Made by a program: the position numbers and the translations under genes
NCBI GenBank assembly: GCA_963693285.1
Contig: OY848928.1
Coordinates: 5,733,827-5,797,826, forward strand
Source: Xestospongia muta
Taxonomy: Eukaryota > Porifera > Demospongiae > Haplosclerida > Petrosiidae
DNA: 64,000 nt
Direction: 5' to 3'
Shown here: positions 46,762 to 58,800 of the stretch, piece after piece
How positions within the stretch are numbered: the first letter of the stretch is position 1
Layout: every line of letters starts with the position of its first letter
The notes under the pieces: model-generated
Seen by the model: only the letters and a program-made list of their open reading frames with translations
Database searches by the model: none
What the model was told of the DNA's origin: nothing

Positions 46762-48886
46762 TCAGTTCTGTTCAGAAATTGTTAAATTTTGCAACATTTC
46801 TTCAACTTCAATCTCTGGAAAGTCATCAGGTTCAACATTTTGTTCAACAGGAGGAACAAAGTCAGGCTCTACACAACAAATTATATAATATAACAACAAG
46901 TGGTCAACATACTGAGATATATATTAACACTTTGACGATAACTCTTGTCTTCCTCCAAGTCCTCTAGAAAATCCATTAAATCTTGTTCTTGTTTCTCATC
47001 ATCCATTTCCTCTTCTCCCTCAGCCATTTCTTTATGGAGAGTTTGAAGCTGCCATTTTCTGTGTTTGTGTCGTCTTCTACGATCACCATAACATTTCTTG
47101 ATCAAAATCTACCATAGTTACATAGAGGGGTGTGGTTTAGCATAGAGTCTTACCACATCAGGAATACTGCTAGGTTTTAATAGTTCCAAATGATCATTAT
47201 TAAGATTAGCTCGAGTAAAGTCCACTCTGTTATAATAATAATAATAATATTGGACTCAGACTCATACACTCACCCCCATACTATATCACCAGGATTGAGA
47301 ATGTGTCCCAAGTGAGTTCGACAATGAACCTGTCGATCCATTTCCTCAAGAGGTGACACCCACGCATCAGATAATGCACATTTGTTAGTACTATTAACAC
47401 CTTGAGCTAAATCTCTAATCACCTCACATTGTAAGATCAAGAACTGTGTGAAATGACGATGATCAAAAAGAGGAGAAAAGGGTGAGCGCCAATAGACATT
47501 AGCAGGAATATCAGCAACTATTATAATGTTGGTAGTAGTTCAATGAATGATAAAATATATGTACTTTGTAAAGTGGTAGGATCAATAACTTGTAGGAAGT
47601 TGGTCACTTTAAAGCATTGCACTATAGGACTGATACACACACAAAGATACACTCTCTTATTAGATAGGAATGTACTTACTTTATATTGCCCAACGATTGT
47701 GCTAGTTTGTGAGGGAGACATACTATATTGTCTTTGCATATTGGAACAATTTCTACAGAGAATGTAAACTTGTAATTGTAAGTGTTACTGTGAACATCGT
47801 GAGATATTAGCTCATGTGACGTCTTGTATCTACAATAACAGGTCACATGACTATCACATGATATAGTTATACCTTGATGGTACAACACTCATTATAAAAT
47901 CAACTAGTTTTCTAGCATCTTGTTTTTGAGCAAAATAAAAGTCAAGACCCTCTTTAATTTCTTTAATTCTTAGGACATTAGTATGAGCACTGTGTTTTAA
48001 GATCAATTGCTCCAAATAAAGAAAGGTTTTCTTATGAGAAGTCTACACAAGAATGGATGAATGATCATAAAATGGACAGGTGGTTAATGGATGAATGATC
48101 ATAAAATGGACAGGTGGTTTTACTTTTTGGCGAACTTGCACTACAGCTCTCCAATAATCTTTTGCATCATGACGTTGACAATCTTCACATATTTGATTGT
48201 GTACAATATATTCCACTACAAACACTTGTTGTAACAATGTTGATGTCAATACCTGAAACAGACCAATAAATTGTAAAGACTTGTCTAATATTACTTACCT
48301 CTTTTTGAATTGTGAGTTTAACTTTTAATCTTTTAGAGTGTGGTTCTGTCCATACAAATCCTGCATCAACTAAATGGACTTTATTTAAACCTTTAAGACG
48401 TTTCAAACATAATCCAAGAAGTTCTCGAGACTCCAATACACAGGCTATCCAAGTTGAAGGAGGTTGAAGATATCTAGAAATAAATGATGGATGCATAATA
48501 AGTGAGTGATAGACAATAGATTGAACAATGGATGCATAATAAGTGAGTGATAGACAATGGATAGAACAATGGATGCATAATAAGTGGATAATGGATACAT
48601 AGTTTTACCTCTCACAACTACGACAAAAATATATAGTAGATTGTTTTGGAATCCCTTCAGTAATATCCACCTAATAAAGTAAATTAAATATAATGATAAA
48701 TAATAACTCTATTACCTGTGTTCTTAGACATGATACACACATATTAGCTGGATTTGGTTCAATGAGAATACCACATTGACAACATAAACTGAAATATAGA
48801 CATTATTATATAAAGTAATCACATATTACTAACATCTGTTGAGTCTCATTCTGAAGAGCAGATGCACCAGGAGAGAGATACTCCAT
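46762..48886 (-). CDS. NMD3: 60S ribosomal export adaptor NMD3
   Basis: Twelve exons on the minus strand: 48886-48834, 48788-48716, 48670-48609, 48473-48299, 48252-48124, 48042-47873, 47829-47680, 47629-47565, 47517-47274, 47226-47154, 47108-46913, 46868-46762; 1497 nt, 498 aa (human 503). The N-terminus has Cys-pair zinc motifs: LCCQCG, MCVSCLR, YFCRSCERY. Further matches: PSTWIACVLESRELLGLCLK, HSNTYNYKFTFSVEIVPICK, HKLAQSLGNI, CRTHLGHILNPGDIVWG, DFLEDLEED. The acidic C-terminus ends VEPDDFPEIEVEEMLQNLTI, which resembles the leucine-rich nuclear export signal region of NMD3 that binds CRM1. Function: binds pre-60S subunits in the nucleus and carries them to the cytoplasm. Divergent from the ADAM17-like gene (182 bp between starts). 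Confidence 0.96.
48052..48120. repeat. Two-copy direct repeat in NMD3 intron
   Basis: Two copies of a unit containing gatcataaaatggacaggtg lie in the NMD3 intron 48043-48123. Confidence 0.75.
48485..48600. repeat. Tandem repeat (~37 bp) in NMD3 intron
   Basis: About three degenerate copies of a unit with aatggatgcataataagtga in the intron 48474-48608. Confidence 0.75.
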
Positions 48887-49068
48887 ACCACCACGTTGTG
48901 CAATATAGTTACCGGACCACCTTCTTTGTATATTTTCCGATTATGTTTGTACACTTTAACCACGTGTTCGTAGGAGTGACCGTTATTATTTATTTTGGGT
49001 GTGGTTAGATATCTTACAGAATGGTTAGTTAGTAAAATCTATTCTATATTATATATTTTTATATTTAG
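48887..49068. promoter_or_regulatory. Bidirectional promoter region NMD3 / ADAM17-like
   Basis: 182 bp between divergent start codons. An acceptor (atatttag) lies directly before the ADAM17-like ATG, so this gene may have a 5'UTR exon here. Inferred. Confidence 0.4.
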
Positions 49069-50337
49069 ATGTTGTTGTTCTTGTTAAGTGTCTTATATCT
49101 TCATATCACTACTATATTATCAATATCAAGTAAGTATGGACAGGCAAATAGTTACTATTATCATAGATAATGGAGGATATGATATCGTATTGTATTTTTT
49201 CTAGCATTTCATTCTCTTTCTTCGTCATTACATTATTTTGAAACTCTCCATAAAAATGATTTACATCATGAAATAAAATATGATAATATGCCACGTTTGA
49301 AAGACAACCTCCGAGAAATCAAGTTTACAACTCATGGAAGGTAATTAATTGTCTTTTAACAGTAATTTATTTTTTATTATTTATTACTAGACCTTTTCGT
49401 TTACTTCTAAATCCTACAACTGAATCATTTCATCCATTTCTTCAAGCTCGTTCTTATAATCAAAATGGCTACCAGAATCATCCAATTCATTTTGACCACT
49501 TCTTGGAAGGTCATGTTTTTGGTGAAGAGTCTAGTCATGTGACCTGTCATGTGACTGAAGAAGGTGTGGTTACTGGTGTAATTAGAGTTGCTAGTGAGAC
49601 ATATTATATTGAGGTATGATGTCATGATGATATCATCTTTTAATTGTTTTATTTTCTTAATGGATAGCCATCACATAGACACATAAAGGAGTCACACGAC
49701 TATCACATGATTAGCTATAAGGCCTCTGATGTCAAATTTAACATGACTAAGTAAGCTTCTTTAATTAATTTTATAATTAGTTAATTACAAAATACAGAGA
49801 AAATGACAGTCCATTTTGTGGTGTTTCTTCTCATATTGACCACACCCATTTTCATAAACATTCTCACTTTGTAAAATTGTCGAATGATAACATGCAGCAT
49901 AACGAGAGGGTGCGGTTAAAACGTCAAACTTCTGGTCCTGAAACAGTTTGTCCTATTAATTTAATAGCCACAAACAGTTTTTATGAATCTTTTGGTGGAA
50001 CTCCCAATGAACCTGAACAAGCTATCAATTATTTAGTAAGTATTTCATTTATTTAATATGCTATATCATTTTTAATAGCTCCTCCTTCTTGTTGATATTG
50101 ACAAAATATTTCGTAATACTGACTTTTATATACCTGGTGTACAAGACAGTGCCAGCCGTGGGAGTAAAGGGTTACAGATAGCTAATGTAAGAGGATGATC
50201 CTTTAATTAATGTAATAATATACTTAATAATAGGTAACTATTATAACAGAACAAGGTTCTAATCCGTCATATAATGCTGACTCTAATAGGAACTCTGAGA
50301 AATTACTAGAAGTGAGTTATTAATAAATATTGTCTGA

Positions 50338-50376
<39 letters not shown>

Positions 50377-52613
50377 GACTTCTCTTCGAAAGATTGGGAC
50401 AGTTATTGTTTAGCACATTTATTTATAGCTCGACCATTTACTGATGGTGGGAGATTGGGTGTGGCTTATGTTGCTGACGCTAACAGTTTTATTGCTGGAG
50501 GAATTTGCTCTCAACGTTAGTCTACATATGTATTCATCCATTTTATTATCTATATGTCCATTATATAATTATTTAGGTACTAATTACAGAGGACAACCAT
50601 TCTCTGGCAACACGGGTGCGTCCACATTTCGTACTAGCAGTAATAGACTTTTGTTGTTTGCAGAATCTGTTATAGTTACTGCACATGAAATAGGTCATTA
50701 TACTACTGCAATAGAGTATTATGATAATATAGTAACTATTGTAGGTCATAGTTGGGGCAGTCAACATGATGATACATCAATGCCTGAATGTAACCCTTCT
50801 CAAGATGAAGGAGGCAAGTTTTTAATGTATCCTATAGCTCAAGATGGATCTGCTCCTAATAATAATGTAAGAGAGAAAGAGAGAGAGAGAGAAGACAAAA
50901 CAATTGATTTTATTTTCTAGAATTTTTCATCGTGTTCTATTCGTGCCATAAGTCGAGTTCTCAGTACTCATGAGAGTAACTGTTTTACTGGTATGTTTAC
51001 TAAAGATCATGTGACAGTCATGTGATCATTTATTTTCTAGTTCGTCAAGATGATCAATGTGGTGATTTCAGAGTAGGTGACAATGAACAATGTGATCCTG
51101 GACCCTCGGCAGTTTTAAACAATGGAGATAGATGTTGTACTGTATCTTGTACTTTTAAACAATCAAATTATACTTGCAGGTATGTATCCATTTGATTTAT
51201 TATGTATCCATTAGATCTACTATTCATCCATTTTTCAGTGACACTAATCATGATTGTTGTAATGAGTGTACACCAAAGTCTCAAGGTACTATTTGTTTAG
51301 AAGTAGAAACTGGAAACTCTGCTTGTTTAGACGACAAAATTTGCAAGTAAGTCCCTATTAATTAATAATATTAATTCAGAGAATTATTTAGTGGTGTTGA
51401 CATTAACTGTCCTAATGAGAACAGATATGTTTCTAATGGAACTAGTTGTGGTTTTAGGTTAGATAATAATTAGTTATAATAATATTATTTTTACTTGTAT
51501 GTATTATATATGATATATGTTATATATTATATATGTATATATGATATATATTATATATTATATATTATATATGATGTATATTATATATTATATATATTAT
51601 ATATTATATATTATACAGGGGTATATGTATACCTAGAGACGAAAGTAATCCTGATGTCACTGAATGTAAAAATTTTTGTGAACAAAATAATTTGATTACC
51701 TGTCATTGCACTGGTGGGTGTGGTCTTTTTTCTAAGATAACTTATCTTTTAATTGTTCAGACCAGAATGAGTGTAAGATATGTTGTCGTCGTATGAATGG
51801 AACATGTCAACGATATCCAGATGAGATCAATCTTCCTCAAGGCAGTTATTGTGAAGGAGGAACTTGTGATCAGAATGTGAGTCAGGACACTAGTGACTAA
51901 TTTGACTCCACCTACTTTAGGGACAATGTCAATTATCTGATTCTGATCTTGTGACCTATCTTTTTGACTTGTTCAATAACTTTAGTCCAAGTGCATTTGG
52001 TATGTCTTGTGACAATCATGTGACTATCATGTGACTTTATATTATAGTTCGGGTGTTACGTCAGAATATTGTGGGTAGTGTTATTATTATATCATTAATT
52101 TTTTGGATACCCATTTCTGCCGGAGTTCATGTATTTGTAAGTCAAGTTATATGTCAATTATATTGTGCTGTATGTCCATTATATTGTGCTATATGTCCAT
52201 TATATTGTGCTGTATGTCCATTATATTGTGCTGTATGTCCATTATATTGTGCTATATGTCCATTATATTGTGCTGTATGTCCATTATATTGTGCTGTATG
52301 TCCATTATATTGTGCTGTATGTCCATTATATTGTGCTGTATGTCCATTATATTGTGTTATATGTCCATTATATTGCTATATGTCCATTCATCTTGTCCAT
52401 TTATAGGATATTTGGTGGGAAAAGCGTCGAGAGAAACAAAAAATTAATAAGAAACTAAAAATTGATAAAAAACAAAAAAGTGAAGAGAGTGAGAAGCTCA
52501 TACCAAATGATGATATTGACTGTGAAAAAGATCAAGGCATTAAATTCAAACAAGGCATGGACCCAGAATATGATAATATAAAAGTACATGTTGAAAAGAC
52601 ATCTAAAGTTTAA
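49069..52613 (+). CDS. ADAM17: ADAM17 (TACE)-like membrane metalloprotease
   Basis: Nineteen exons from 49069 to the stop at 52611-52613; 2274 nt, 757 aa. Signal peptide MLLFLLSVLYLHITTILS. Prodomain with a possible cysteine switch (SPFCGV, C175) and a furin site RVRLKR ending near residue 210. The catalytic domain spans exons 49798-50866. The zinc site TAHEIGHSWGSQHDD appears only after a 51-bp intron (50694-50744) is removed; it fits HExxHxxGxxHD (residues 392-403). Next come GGKFLMYPIAQDG, a disintegrin domain (CGDFRVGDNEQCDPG), a Cys-rich membrane-proximal region (CKICCRRMNGTC), and a membrane helix IVGSVIIISLIFWIPIS that closely matches human ADAM17. The cytosolic tail is short and Lys/Glu-rich. 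Role: ectodomain shedding at the cell surface. The tail lacks the long Pro-rich part of the human protein. Confidence 0.92.
50339..50376. repeat. (TC)n microsatellite at an acceptor
   Basis: A TC run ends in TCTCAG at 50376, the acceptor of the ADAM17-like exon beginning at 50377. Confidence 0.93.
51485..51610. repeat. TATATTA-type AT microsatellite
   Basis: Pure A/T with tatatattatat units in the ADAM17-like intron 51458-51618. Confidence 0.9.
52160..52390. repeat. 21-bp minisatellite, ~11 copies
   Basis: Units of tgtccattatattgtgctgt plus one base in the ADAM17-like intron 52137-52406, open in all three plus-strand frames because 21 is a multiple of three. Not a gene. Confidence 0.95.
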
Positions 52614-52878
52614 TAGTTAGATTGTTATTGTCATGAAGATTTTCTCATATTATAATTAAATAATATTTCCTTTGTCTCTTAAGGTTTTATATTCAAAGAA
52701 ATAATGTTTAGTATATTTCACACGACTCTACTGACTTGACATATTTACTTATTCTACAATTGTGTATGTCACTATAGAGACATTATTTTAATCGTATACT
52801 TGTCACAATACTTGTGCAAATTGTATTCACTTATGTGAAATCACGAGTTGTTGAGCTAGCTAAAAGCACTGCATTAAA

Positions 52879-55800
52879 ATGGCGAATTACTGGAGCAGAG
52901 AAATCCCTTGTCTTCTACTTGTGGTAGTCCTGGCAGCCTCTGCAAAGCCACCCAACATTGTAGTATTCCTAGCAGACGAGTAAGTAATCTACAGTAAGTA
53001 CTTTAAACCTTTGATATATCTATCTATAGTTTGGGATATGGAGATATCAGTTCATATGGTCATCCAACCATTCTTACACCAAGTAAGTTTTGGAGGTGTG
53101 GCTGGTTGCAGAAGTCATGTTGCTATTTCATTAGATATAGATAGTTTAGCTCTTGGTGGTACAAAGTTCACACAATTCTATTCCACATATCCGATATGTA
53201 CTCCATCACGTAGTGGGTTATTGACAGGTAGGATTTTTATCTATCTATTTCATGCAAGGTTTGTCCATTTTATAGGTCGTCTCCCTGTGAGAAATGGGAT
53301 TTTTACATCATATGAGTATCCTTTAGACATGGCATTTAGAGTTTTTCTACCTAATAGTAAAGGAGGACTACCTGCGGATGAAATGACAATACCTCAACTC
53401 TTAAAACAAGCTAATTATAAATCTGCTTTAGTGAGAGATGAATGGATGGATGAACAAAATGGATGAATACAGAACAGATTGATGGATACACTTTCTATTC
53501 TAGGTCGGTAAATGGCATCTAGGTCATATTAATTGTTTACCTACTCAAAGAGGATTTGATGAGTTTTATGGCCTTCCTTATGCTCAAGACGAGGGTTGTC
53601 CCCCTTATCCTTGCCCCATACAACAAAGACTCTGGTTATTATAACAATATTTTAATAATTAGTCTATTATCACTATATTAGGCCAGGGGTCCCCTTGTAT
53701 AATGGGACTACAATTATCGAACAACCTGTGAATCTGTCTACATTAACCCCTCGTTACAATGTAAGTAATTATGAAATGAATTTTTATTGATTTTTTTAAA
53801 ACAGGAAAAAGGTCTTGATTTCATTGAGAGACACAAGGTATAGTAAATACTATTACATCATAGATATGGCACCCAACAACCGGTTCAAACTTGTTTACAT
53901 AACCAGTTTTAAGCAGATTAATTTATTTTTCCAGTTCATTAGTTCTACTCTATCATATGATGCCAGTAGTCTGCTCTAATTATAGTACAATATCAGATAT
54001 TATGTTAGACGGTTCAGTAGCTTATCAGATTTAATAGTAGAGATTCCTGTCATGTGATATTAGATTGCAAGTGAAACTATTTAATGATACTAAACAGATC
54101 AATGAACTGCGAAGTGCATGTGTAAAGTACAGGACAAGAGACGACTATATGTCACAAATATGTTGTTTATCATTGTACCAACGTTGTCTAGATTATTAGG
54201 TTGGGGTCTGATCATTGGTATTTTATTAGCCAGCGTCACTGTACAATAGGTCAACAGGTACTCAATAATGGCTTTAGGTCAGTGACAAACAAGTTATGTA
54301 ATATGGCTTTTGTTTAGCCTATAATGGTTTGTGATTTAATACATAACATCTAATATGGATTCACCTATATTGTATTAAGAACATGGAAATTGTAAATAGA
54401 CAAATGTAAAAAAACATTTATAACAATAGCAATAGTAACAATGGATGCATACTACAACAATGGATGCATGCTACAACAATGGACGCCTGGTGCCTACGTG
54501 TATACTGAAACTTGAATAATGTCTTTGATTATTAATATATCCGGCAAGTTAGTCGTTTTTCTCTTCACATCGTTGGTTTGTTACTCAACCATTATGTTAT
54601 TAATAAGTTATACATGTCAGCTGGTAATTAATATAATGTTGTGATAAATATCAGGTGGTGGTAATATGTATTAATTACTGCATAACTTCCTATACTTCAA
54701 GTATGTGCCGTCGTGACTAACAGGATTTAAATCATTTTATGATAGACAATACAATGACTCTATCAGATATCATATTTCCTATTGTCTAGTTCTAAATTTA
54801 GACTGTTTATTATTATTAGGACAACCCTTTCTTCTTGTTAATGGCCTATGATGAAGTCCATGTTCCTCTCTTTGCATCAAACAAGTTTATTAACACAGTA
54901 TGTTAATACACTCATACATTGATACATTGATAAGTGGAACATTAATACATTAATATATCGATACATTGATAATTGATACATTGATACATTGATAAATTGA
55001 TACATTGATACATTGATACATTGATATATTGATAAATTGATACATTGATACATTGATACATTGATACATTGATATATTGATAAATTGATACATTGATACA
55101 TTGATACATTGATACATTGATATATTGATACATTGATATATTGATACATTGATACATTGATACATTGATATATTGATACATTGATACATTGATACATTGA
55201 TACATTGATATATTGATACATTGATACATTGATACATTGATATATTGATACATTGATACATTGATACGTTGATATATTGATACGTTGATACATTGATACA
55301 TTGATACATTGATACATTGATACTACTTCTAGTTTTAGTTTCAGTAGTCTATCAGGATTTCTTTTAGTTTAAATTGAAATGAAGTATATATTTCAGTTCT
55401 CCATAAGTTATTGTCAATCTGTCTTTCGTCCATTTTAACTAACTTGACAAATATTTTGTGTTTTTAAGAGTTACTTATTTGAAACTAATTTGTGTACAAC
55501 ATCTTAAAATATTATATTAAATTCTTTAAGATATATTATCAACTCAACAGCCCTTTTTGTCATTACAAGGATATAAGTCATATTAGTTTAAACAGTGAAA
55601 TATTCCAGTTTTTATAGCAATAATCACGTAGTTACTTATAGCCCCAGGTAGAAGTGATATTTCCATATAAGGAAATCTATGGGTAAAAAGAATGAATAAT
55701 GTCAACAATTAAAATTATCAAATGAAATTAAAGTAGTTCTAGTTTTAGCTTAAGTAGATACAAAACATTTAATTTTAGTTTCAGTTTTAAGGCACTATAC

Positions 55801-58800
55801 TTTTAGATAATATACAAAAATATGATTTTTGTTCCATAATGACATCACTTCAATGTTTGTGATGTCTAATGACCCTCTTTATATGACCTTCCTTTCTAAA
55901 GGAGACATTCATAACATGAGCCTGTCTGATGACAACAGTTTCGGTTCAAATCTCTCTAAGCTTTAGTTATGGCTAATGTTTGTAATAACATAAATTATCA
56001 GGTACAAGGCTTTATAATGATGGAGGTAGACTTTATAATTCCACACTCTTCTATGGAGTTAAAGGATGACTCCTACAATGTAGGATATTTTATGACGTGA
56101 ACGTACATGACTATGATGTTACTAATGTTTACTAGTGGTCATGTATAGCAATTAAAATGTTATGTTAATTAATTTACTATCATTATTTCAAACTTTAGGG
56201 ATTTCTAACTGTTCAGATATCCACTAGATTGTCAATATAATATGAAAAATTGTCGTTTTTTGACATTTAACAATTAACACGTCCTTTGGTATTCCCCAAG
56301 TTCGATGGCAGGATATTATTTAAGATTTGACACGCTCATAATGTAACGTTGTAATGTAAAGGTTTATAAATTTAATGGACCATGTAATAGTACTCACGTC
56401 TCATTGTCTGTCTGTCTTTAATTGAATGTTTTTTTAACATGTATTAGTGCATGGATATGGTATAATTAACATTCCTTTAATAAATATGGTAGTTATTAAG
56501 TCTGTTAACATTAAATAATAGCCTTTGAGTTCTTTTAATTATTTGGAGTGAGATTATAACTATTTAAAATCTCTCAGTAAACATCTATTGTCCTAAAAAC
56601 AAGTCAATTAGTTACCACAACTTTAGCAAGTTTATGACATAGATGTGTTATGTGACACACACACAATGTGTGATATATTATTGACAAAGTGTTTTATAAG
56701 GAAAGAGAATTTGTTAGTAAATGTCAGACTATTACATCAAACAGTTCTTAGTATTCTTTTGTACTAATATATGTAGGAGCCAATTGACCTGATACATCTG
56801 TGAACAATTGACCTCATGCCTTTACTCTACAATATCAGGATGTAGTGAAGTCATTAGAAGAGGTCAAATAACAAATAATGTTAAACCTTATTTAGCTATT
56901 TATTGAATTGTACTTTTGGAAAGCATCTCGGAAAAAACAACTTTAGAATGTGAATTATCATTGTACTAAATTACTCCTCTTTACAATGTGACATTGTACA
57001 ACATGACATTGTTTCCTCTCTTCAGATATTTATGTATACATGTTTTAGCCAGCACTTCTTTGTTGATATAATTGATTAGCTAACGGATATATTATAAATT
57101 TGTTAAAACCATTGAAGAGGTCTGGTTCTTAAATTAACTAATGACATGTGCTAGCTTGTAATAGAGAAGATATGTCACATGTCTTCAATAATGATCATTA
57201 TCCGTCTTAGAGTTCATCTTCTAAATTTGTCTTTAAAGATCTCATACTAAATAGCTCAAAAATGGTCTTATCTATAAACAAATAATGATATCATTATATC
57301 ATCAGAAGCCAATTATGCCATCCAAAGAAAGTAACATTCCTGCCAAGTTTTGATGGTATCAATGTGTGTCCCCACATGTTGTCCTTCAAAAAGAGCTATC
57401 CACTTATTGTATATTAAACAATAAACAAACATGGTGTATGCTGCATCTCTACCAATAACTATCTACTGTGGTATGTAGGCCACACAATAAATACGATATA
57501 TTATTTAATACAATAATGATAGCTTTGATGAAGTTTATAGTTAAGTTGCGTAGGATTGTTTGGTGTTTAACAGTTCTCATATATTCATGTTGAATTTAAT
57601 GATTATAAGCTAACTAGTATGTGTTGTTTGTTATATAGAGCTTCAATAACTTGTATAAACACATCATTGACTCAGTGAATAAGTAAATTAACATTCTTTA
57701 TTTGACACCCTCACACATTCTGTAGTAGAGTAATTTATAATACATTCCTTTATCAAATAAATAAGCTAAAATTAATGATAGTAATAATACAATTACAGAT
57801 ACTCTCTGTGTGTCAAATAACTTGATTACTTACACCTAGTGAACAATATTAAAACTTAAACATTTTACTGACTAAATAATGAACAAATGTCTATTTATTG
57901 ATATGATATATCAACTAGACAAAACAGATAGAAGACTCAGAAACAATACTCAACAATATGCAACTGATATCCATAGCAACATCATATATATCATTAGCTT
58001 GTTTGCTAATATATGTAAAGGAAGTTTATATTATTAGTGTACATTAGACACTTTATTACACATATAGTCAATTCTTGGCTGACAGACAAATGTCTCTAAG
58101 AAATCATATACTCACTCCAAGTAATTTCAATTACTACTGCACTACTCTCCATACTATATCATATTATATTATACTATATTATACTATATTATACTGTATT
58201 ATATTGCAATATGCTGCACTATATTGCAGTATATAATGTATTGTAGCTGATTAGGGTTAGGTTTCTGTCAATATTTATTGAGCTTTGAACAGGAATTGTT
58301 AAACATTTTTGACATACTCACAGTCTAAGATGATAATAGCAACACTAGCTCTACCTAACAATGATAAATTATTCACTAATTTTAGTGTCGCCAATGATCT
58401 ACTACATGATAAGAAATGTGTATACATTAATATGCACTGACATGATTATTCTTAGAAATAAACTCTTTTATGTTTTATTTTATCATCTTAATATAAGACA
58501 TACAATATCCTAATTGTGGTAACACATACACACAATTACTGCGAAGCTAACATTAGTTACAGCTGTGCGCCTTTGGCATTGACTTGAGTCTCCCAGAGAA
58601 ATATAACTTTCTGAATACAATAATAATTATCACTCATTAAATCATGACCACAAAAATCTTAAATAATTATCACTTATTTAATATATAGATATACCATAAG
58701 CTAATATTATTAACACTTATTATAATATTATTAACATTTATTATAATATTATAAACATTTTAGTCATCTCGTGGTTTATATGGTGATGCTGCTCAAGAAA

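Noticed and set aside
46917..46931. NMD3 donor at GTGTTA near 46930
   Set aside because: The donor at 46912 (A|GTATGT) keeps the conserved SVNIY stretch found in human NMD3 and fits the phase.
52053..52458. Three overlapping open frames with Cys/Pro/Leu/Tyr repeats
   Set aside because: Artefact of the 21-bp minisatellite inside an ADAM17-like intron.
54877..55317. Three overlapping Met/Tyr/Gln/Cys/Ile/Asn frames on the minus strand
   Set aside because: Artefact of the (cattgata)n satellite.
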